From RUG14219 sp045538535 (GTDB taxonomy: Bacteria > Cyanobacteriota > Vampirovibrionia > Gastranaerophilales > Gastranaerophilaceae), in assembly GCA_045538535.1 (NCBI GenBank), contig JAZSRN010000026.1, forward strand, positions 1-64,000: a DNA stretch of 64,000 nt, given 5' to 3'. Below the pieces are notes generated by a model. That model was not told the DNA's origin. It was given only the letters and a program-made list of their open reading frames with translations, and searched no databases. Shown here in pieces: positions 59,838-64,000 of this stretch. The translations under genes were made by a program, and so were the position numbers. The first letter of the stretch is position 1. The number at the start of each line of letters is the position of its first letter.

Positions 59838-60590
59838 ATGATTAAAGTAGCTGTATGCGGTGCATTAGGGAAAATGGGGCAAGAAGTTGTAAAAGCCGTA
59901 CTTGCCGATAATGAAACTGAACTTGTTGCAAAGATTGATATTGTAGGAGAGGACACCTACAAAACAATTGACGAAGCTAACAAAAATTGCGAAATTGACG
60001 TTTTAGTTGATTTTACCCAACCAAAATCAATTTATGAAAGTGCAAAATACTGTTTGAACAACGGAATAAAAATAGTTATAGGTACAACCGGCCTTTCTGA
60101 TGAGCAAATTAAGGAATTAAAAACACTTTCAGAAAAAAACAATACCGGTTGCTTAATTGCGCCAAATTTCTCAACTGGAGCTATTTTAATGATGAAATTT
60201 GCACAAGAAGCTGCAAAATTCTTTGACAATGCCGAAATTATTGAACTTCACCACAATCAGAAAAAAGATGCTCCATCAGGTACAGCAATAAAAACTGCGT
60301 TAATGATGAGCGAAGCTAAAAAAACGTTCAAGCTTGGTAATTGTCCGGAAAAAGAAACCCTAGAAGGTTCACGTGGCGGTACAAGCTATTCGGATATCCA
60401 AATTCACTCAGTCAGAATGCCGGGTTATATAGCTTCACAAGAAGTTATTTTTGGCGCATCGGGCCAAATTTTCAAAATCAAACACGATACAATGGATCGG
60501 GCATGTTATATGGCCGGAGTTTTAATGGCCGTAAAGCACACAATGAGTAACAACGATTTTGTTTATGGCCTTGAAAACATCATGAAATAA
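59838..60590 (+). CDS. dapB: 4-hydroxy-tetrahydrodipicolinate reductase
   Basis: DapB reduces the DapA product in the lysine/diaminopimelate pathway with NAD(P)H. The 250-residue protein has the Rossmann motif VAVCGALGKMGQEV (5-18), DVLVDFTQP, IGTTGLS, NFSTGAILMM, the active-site IIELHHNQKKDAPSGTAIK and the C-terminal VMAVKHT-type segment. AAGGAG precedes the ATG. It is followed by asd, the enzyme making its upstream precursor, in one unit. Confidence 0.96.
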   Translation: MIKVAVCGALGKMGQEVVKAVLADNETELVAKIDIVGEDTYKTIDEANKNCEIDVLVDFTQPKSIYESAKYCLNNGIKIVIGTTGLSDEQIKELKTLSEKNNTGCLIAPNFSTGAILMMKFAQEAAKFFDNAEIIELHHNQKKDAPSGTAIKTALMMSEAKKTFKLGNCPEKETLEGSRGGTSYSDIQIHSVRMPGYIASQEVIFGASGQIFKIKHDTMDRACYMAGVLMAVKHTMSNNDFVYGLENIMK

Positions 60591-60616
60591 AAACAAATAA
60601 TAGGGAGAATCAATAA

Positions 60617-61636
60617 ATGAAACAAAAAGCAAATATAGCAATTTTAGGCGCAACGGGAGTTGTAGGAAGAGAAATCACAAAAATTGTTGACGAATTAAAT
60701 GTAGAATATAACTCAATCAAATTTTTATCCAGCGCAAAATCTGCAGGTACAAAAATTAAATTTCAAGACAAGGAGTACATTGTAGAAGAAGCAACACCGG
60801 AAAGTTTTGACGGAGTAAACATTGTGCTTGCATCTGCAGGCGGCTCTACATCACAAAAATTTGCACCTGAAATCGTTAAACGTGGAGGGGTTTTGATTGA
60901 CAACTCTTCTGCTTTCAGAATGGAAAAAGACGTACCGCTTGTTATAGCATACGTGAATGATGAAGATCTAAAACTGCACAAAGGGATAATTGCAAACCCG
61001 AATTGTTCAACATCACAACTTATGCTTGTTTTAAAACCACTTCACGAAAAAGCAAAAATCAAAAGACTTATTGTTTCAACGTATCAAGCCGTTTCAGGTG
61101 CCGGACTTGCAGCAATAAACGAACTTAAAGAAGATACAAAAGCTAATTTAGCCGGCGAAAACTTTGAGAATAAAGTATTCAAAAAGCCTATTTCGTTTAA
61201 TGTTATCCCTCAAATTGATGTATTTTGCGAAAATGGCTATACAAAAGAAGAAATGAAAGTTGTAAAAGAAACGAAAAAAATCCTTCATCTTCCGGAAGAA
61301 TTGCCTATCTCTTGTACTGCCGCAAGAGTACCGGTATTTAACGGACATAGCGAAGCTGTGGATATCGAATTTGAAGAAAACATTACTCCGGAAGAAGTCC
61401 GAAATATTTTACAAAATTCTTTCGGCGTTAAAGTTATCGACGACCCTGAAAATTTCGAATATCCTACCACTCGAGACGCAAGTGGAGTTGACCCAGTATT
61501 CGTTGGAAGAATAAGAAAAAATTTAGCTTTCGAAAACGGTATTTCTCTATGGTGCGTAGCTGATAATATCAGAATAGGCGCAGCTTTAAATACTGTACGT
61601 ATTTGCAAAAAAGTTATTGAAATGGAGTTATATTAA
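60617..61636 (+). CDS. asd: Aspartate-semialdehyde dehydrogenase
   Basis: Asd reduces aspartyl phosphate to the semialdehyde, feeding lysine, threonine and methionine synthesis. The 339-residue protein has IAILGATGVVGREI (7-20), LASAGGSTSQKFAPE, NPNCSTSQLMLVLKPLH with catalytic Cys (about 133), STYQAVSGAGLAAI, and PVFNGHSEAV with the catalytic His. All motifs are present. It is 26 nt after dapB and its stop overlaps the next ATG (TAATG). Confidence 0.96.
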   Translation: MKQKANIAILGATGVVGREITKIVDELNVEYNSIKFLSSAKSAGTKIKFQDKEYIVEEATPESFDGVNIVLASAGGSTSQKFAPEIVKRGGVLIDNSSAFRMEKDVPLVIAYVNDEDLKLHKGIIANPNCSTSQLMLVLKPLHEKAKIKRLIVSTYQAVSGAGLAAINELKEDTKANLAGENFENKVFKKPISFNVIPQIDVFCENGYTKEEMKVVKETKKILHLPEELPISCTAARVPVFNGHSEAVDIEFEENITPEEVRNILQNSFGVKVIDDPENFEYPTTRDASGVDPVFVGRIRKNLAFENGISLWCVADNIRIGAALNTVRICKKVIEMELY

Positions 61637-61905
61637 TGGATATAACAAAATTACAAATTACACCCATTTTCAAATACAAAGGAATACCTCAAAACAAAGT
61701 ATCCATTTACATGAAAAATGTAGATGGGCAACAAGCCGGCGAATACATCAAGCAAAGATTGTATCTAAAAGAGGAAATACCCCTAACAAATCCGGTCACT
61801 AAAGCTCAAGAAACTTGGAATAACGTAGTAGCTAATATTGAAGCGCAACGACGTTACTCGCAAGTCCAAAATGAAATAGAAACAAAACTCAGCTTATATA
61901 GGTAA
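61636..61905 (+). CDS. Small unknown protein downstream of asd
   Basis: The 89-residue protein has no known family; it is basic and likely alpha/beta, with MDITKLQITPIFKYKG at the N-terminus and a charged C-terminal helix (NNVVANIEAQRRYSQVQNE). Its ATG overlaps the asd stop by one base, and the rfaE2-type gene follows after 3 nt, so it is in the same transcript and translation of the three is coupled. No membrane segment or signal peptide. Confidence 0.6.
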   Translation: MDITKLQITPIFKYKGIPQNKVSIYMKNVDGQQAGEYIKQRLYLKEEIPLTNPVTKAQETWNNVVANIEAQRRYSQVQNEIETKLSLYR

Positions 61906-61908
61906 AAA

Positions 61909-62373
61909 ATGTTAATCGAAAGAAAAAATATAAAAAAAATAGTAGACGACTTACACAAAAACGGAAAAACAGTAGTATGCACAAACGGATGTTTTGACAT
62001 TTTGCACGTTGGACACGTGCGATATTTACAAAAAACAAAAACCTTTGCGGATTATTCAATTGTATTATTAAATTCCGACAAATCGGTTCGCTCCATTAAA
62101 GGCCCAACCCGTCCGATTAACAATGAACTCGATAGAGCTGAAATTTTGTCGGCATTATCTTGTGTAGATTACGTTGTTTTATTTGATGAAGATAGCCCTC
62201 GCAATCTATTAGACGAAATAAAACCGGATACTTACACAAAAGGTGCAGATTATACAATGGAAACATTGCCGGAAGCAGATATCATGATAAAAAACGGCAC
62301 GAAGGTTGAATTTATCACATTTGTTGAAGGCAAATCGACAACAAATACCATAAACAAAATGAAATCTAACTAA
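61909..62373 (+). CDS. rfaE2: RfaE2/HldE C-type heptose-1-phosphate adenylyltransferase
   Basis: The 154-residue protein is a cytidylyltransferase-like nucleotidyltransferase: VVCTNGCFDILHVGHVRYL carries the HxGH motif, with KGPTRPINNELDRAEILSAL and a C-terminal FVEGKSTTNTINKM. It corresponds to the adenylyltransferase domain of HldE, making ADP-heptose for LPS core, as a separate short protein. Substrate could be another sugar phosphate. It supports a Gram-negative-type envelope. It follows the small unknown gene after 3 nt. Confidence 0.85.
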   Translation: MLIERKNIKKIVDDLHKNGKTVVCTNGCFDILHVGHVRYLQKTKTFADYSIVLLNSDKSVRSIKGPTRPINNELDRAEILSALSCVDYVVLFDEDSPRNLLDEIKPDTYTKGADYTMETLPEADIMIKNGTKVEFITFVEGKSTTNTINKMKSN

Positions 62374-62386
62374 GGATTTATTAAAT

Positions 62387-62947
62387 ATGGAAAATTATGA
62401 GAAATTCCTCAATATTCTTACTGAAGATTTAGATAAAATGTTCAAACATCAAAAAGAACACATTTGTTGCAAAGAAGGATGCTCATATTGTTGTGAACGA
62501 GGTAATTTCCCATTTTCGCAATTGGAATTCGATTATTTAATGCTTGGATTTGACAACTTGCCTCCAAACATTCAAAAAGAAATTCGACAAAATATTCAAC
62601 AAATAAAAACTCAAAATTTAAAATCTTATACTTGCCCATTTTTAATAAACAAAAAATGTTCGCTATATAACCACAGAGGCCTAATTTGTAGAACTTTTGG
62701 CCTTTTAATTAAAGATTTCGAAGGTACTATGACAATCCCTTTTTGTGCAGGGATGGGTTTGAATTATTCAAAATTTTATGATACAAATAAAGCGAACATA
62801 ACCAACGAACTTTTACAATCCGTTCCATACAAAACACCCCCGAAAATGTTTAATATCGGATTAAATAATATTATGTCATTGGACTTGGTAAAAGATTTTG
62901 GACTTGAATTTGGAGAGGTAAAAAGATTGATAGATTGGTTTGAATAA
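62387..62947 (+). CDS. YkgJ-family cysteine cluster protein
   Basis: The 186-residue protein has CCKEGCSYCCERGNFPFSQLEFDYL (about 24-48) and CPFLINKKCSLYNHRGLICRTFG, the pattern of the YkgJ/UPF0153 family, predicted to bind zinc or an iron-sulfur cluster. Function of the family is unknown. It is probably cytoplasmic. It follows the rfaE2-type gene by 13 nt and precedes the DXS-type gene after 13 nt. Confidence 0.8.
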   Translation: MENYEKFLNILTEDLDKMFKHQKEHICCKEGCSYCCERGNFPFSQLEFDYLMLGFDNLPPNIQKEIRQNIQQIKTQNLKSYTCPFLINKKCSLYNHRGLICRTFGLLIKDFEGTMTIPFCAGMGLNYSKFYDTNKANITNELLQSVPYKTPPKMFNIGLNNIMSLDLVKDFGLEFGEVKRLIDWFE

Positions 62948-62960
62948 GGAGAGATGAAAA

Positions 62961-64000
62961 ATGTTAGAGAATGTAAATACACTTGCCGATTTGAAAAAGT
63001 TAAATTTTGAACAAATGGAAAATTTAGCCAATGAAATACGAGAGCTTTTAATTAAAAAAGTTGATACCATAGGGGGCCACATGGGTCCAAATTTAGGTTT
63101 CGTAGAACCAACCATCGCAATGCATTATGTTTTCAATTCACCATACGACAAATTTGTTTTTGATGTTTCTCATCAATGTTATACTCACAAAATTTTAACG
63201 GGACGCAAGGACGGATTTACCGACTCAGACAATTATTTAAAATATTCCGGCTATACTTGTCCACAAGAAAGCGAACACGATATGTTTGTTGTTGGCCACA
63301 CATCAACCTCTATATCTTTAGCTACAGGGTTGGCTAAAGGTCGAGACTTAAACAAATCAGATGGCAATATAATAGCAGTTATCGGCGATGGTTCACTATC
63401 TGGAGGAGAAGCATACGAAGGATTAAATAACGCCGCGATTCTCAATAGCAACATTATTATCGTTATAAACGATAACGAAATGTCTATTGCCGAAAACTTT
63501 GGCGGTTTATACTCAAATTTAAAACTGCTAAGAGACACCAACGGAAATGCCGAAAATAATATCTTTAAAGCTCTCGGATTTGAATATCATTACGTTGAAA
63601 ACGGCAACAATATCTCTGATTTGGTAGATATATTCACAAAAGTAAAAGACATAAAAAAACCGGTTGTTGTACATCTTCATACCCTTAAAGGAAAAGGATT
63701 ACAAATTGCAGAAAACAATAAAGAAATGTTTCATTGGATTTTGCCTGGAACCGTAAATAATGCATCTAATCAGCCATCAACCATTACCGAAACATACAAT
63801 TTAATCACTACCGATTATCTTTTAAGAAAGAAACACGAAGGACAGCCAATCCTTGCGGTCACTGCCGGAACCCCCGGAGCGGTAGGATTTACCCCACGTT
63901 TCAGAGAATTAATGGATAATAATTATTGCGATGTAGGAATTGCCGAGGAACACGCAATGGGATTTATTTCAGGTGCGGCAAAAAACGGGGCAAAACCGGT
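62961..64000 (+). CDS. dxs: 1-deoxy-D-xylulose-5-phosphate synthase-like protein (partial, 3' off window)
   Basis: The window holds the first 346 residues. IGGHMGPNLGFVEPTIAMHY and VFDVSHQCYTHKILTGRKDGF are the substrate/TPP region, VVGHTSTSISLATGLAKGRD follows, the TPP/Mg motif is GDGSLSGGEAYEGLNNA with downstream IIVINDNEMSI, and the pyrimidine domain starts with ILAVTAGTPG and CDVGIAEEHAMGFISGAAKNG. It is clearly DXS/transketolase family. The wording departs from standard DXS (GGHLASNLG, DVGHQSYPHK), so it may be a paralogue with another 2-oxo acid or aldehyde substrate. GGAGAG lies just before ATG 62961. Confidence 0.78.
   Translation, partial: MLENVNTLADLKKLNFEQMENLANEIRELLIKKVDTIGGHMGPNLGFVEPTIAMHYVFNSPYDKFVFDVSHQCYTHKILTGRKDGFTDSDNYLKYSGYTCPQESEHDMFVVGHTSTSISLATGLAKGRDLNKSDGNIIAVIGDGSLSGGEAYEGLNNAAILNSNIIIVINDNEMSIAENFGGLYSNLKLLRDTNGNAENNIFKALGFEYHYVENGNNISDLVDIFTKVKDIKKPVVVHLHTLKGKGLQIAENNKEMFHWILPGTVNNASNQPSTITETYNLITTDYLLRKKHEGQPILAVTAGTPGAVGFTPRFRELMDNNYCDVGIAEEHAMGFISGAAKNGAKP

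Overview
The window is AT-rich bacterial chromosome and looks like a non-photosynthetic relative of cyanobacteria (Melainabacteria/Vampirovibrionia, probably a gut Gastranaerophilales). The ATP synthase genes run a-c-b'-b-delta-alpha-gamma with two different b-type subunits, YidC carries the beta-rich insertion between its second and third membrane segments known from cyanobacteria, ClpC and GlgC are present, and tRNA-Glu is of cyanobacterial/plastid type without an encoded CCA. No photosynthesis genes are seen. A Na+-translocating biotin decarboxylase, HydG ([FeFe]-hydrogenase maturation) and a stand-alone RfaE2-type enzyme fit a fermentative, Gram-negative-type anaerobe. The lineage is an inference from gene content, not from a search.

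Layout. 1-618: a leftward tRNA-Glu with promoter and terminator, and a second copy of its 3' end plus terminator 174 bp away around a strongly structured 113-bp spacer. 619-3144: clpC, broken by one in-frame TAA. 3.2-14 kb: two small unknown genes, mazG, a pilin-like protein, then a long leftward series pnuC-aroK-aroB-yidC-queA-pgpH-ybeY-dgkA. 14-16.6 kb: a lineage-type membrane protein and a phosphodiester glycosidase. 16.6-21.8 kb: leftward ATP synthase operon with an inserted zinc-finger membrane protein. 21.9-25.9 kb: birA-oadG-oadA-oadB. 26-29.9 kb: glgC, two overlapping membrane-protein genes, and a sigma/anti-sigma pair. 29.9-43 kb: leuC-like aconitase, homocitrate/isopropylmalate synthase-like enzyme, TPR proteins, a sensor kinase, an FAD oxidoreductase and several lineage-type unknowns. 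40.8-47 kb: smc-scpA-scpB coupled to an M10-type metalloprotease. 47-56.8 kb: punA, rpoZ-like, mlaD-like, upp, hydG, an OGT-like glycosyltransferase, mnmA and a GH38 mannosidase. 56.8-64 kb: an exported protein, a fliJ-fliK-hook gene trio, dapB-asd, rfaE2, a cysteine-cluster protein and the start of a DXS-like gene running off the right edge.

Most genes are housekeeping and intact. The points most worth checking are: the nonsense codon in clpC; the duplicated tRNA-Glu 3' end with its three-dyad spacer; a short F-x-G motif near the N-terminus of otherwise unrelated unknown proteins; and a protein (14129-15133) that looks like a single-chain version of the overlapping gene pair 27438-28061/28055-28696, with an F-G motif at the start of each half.
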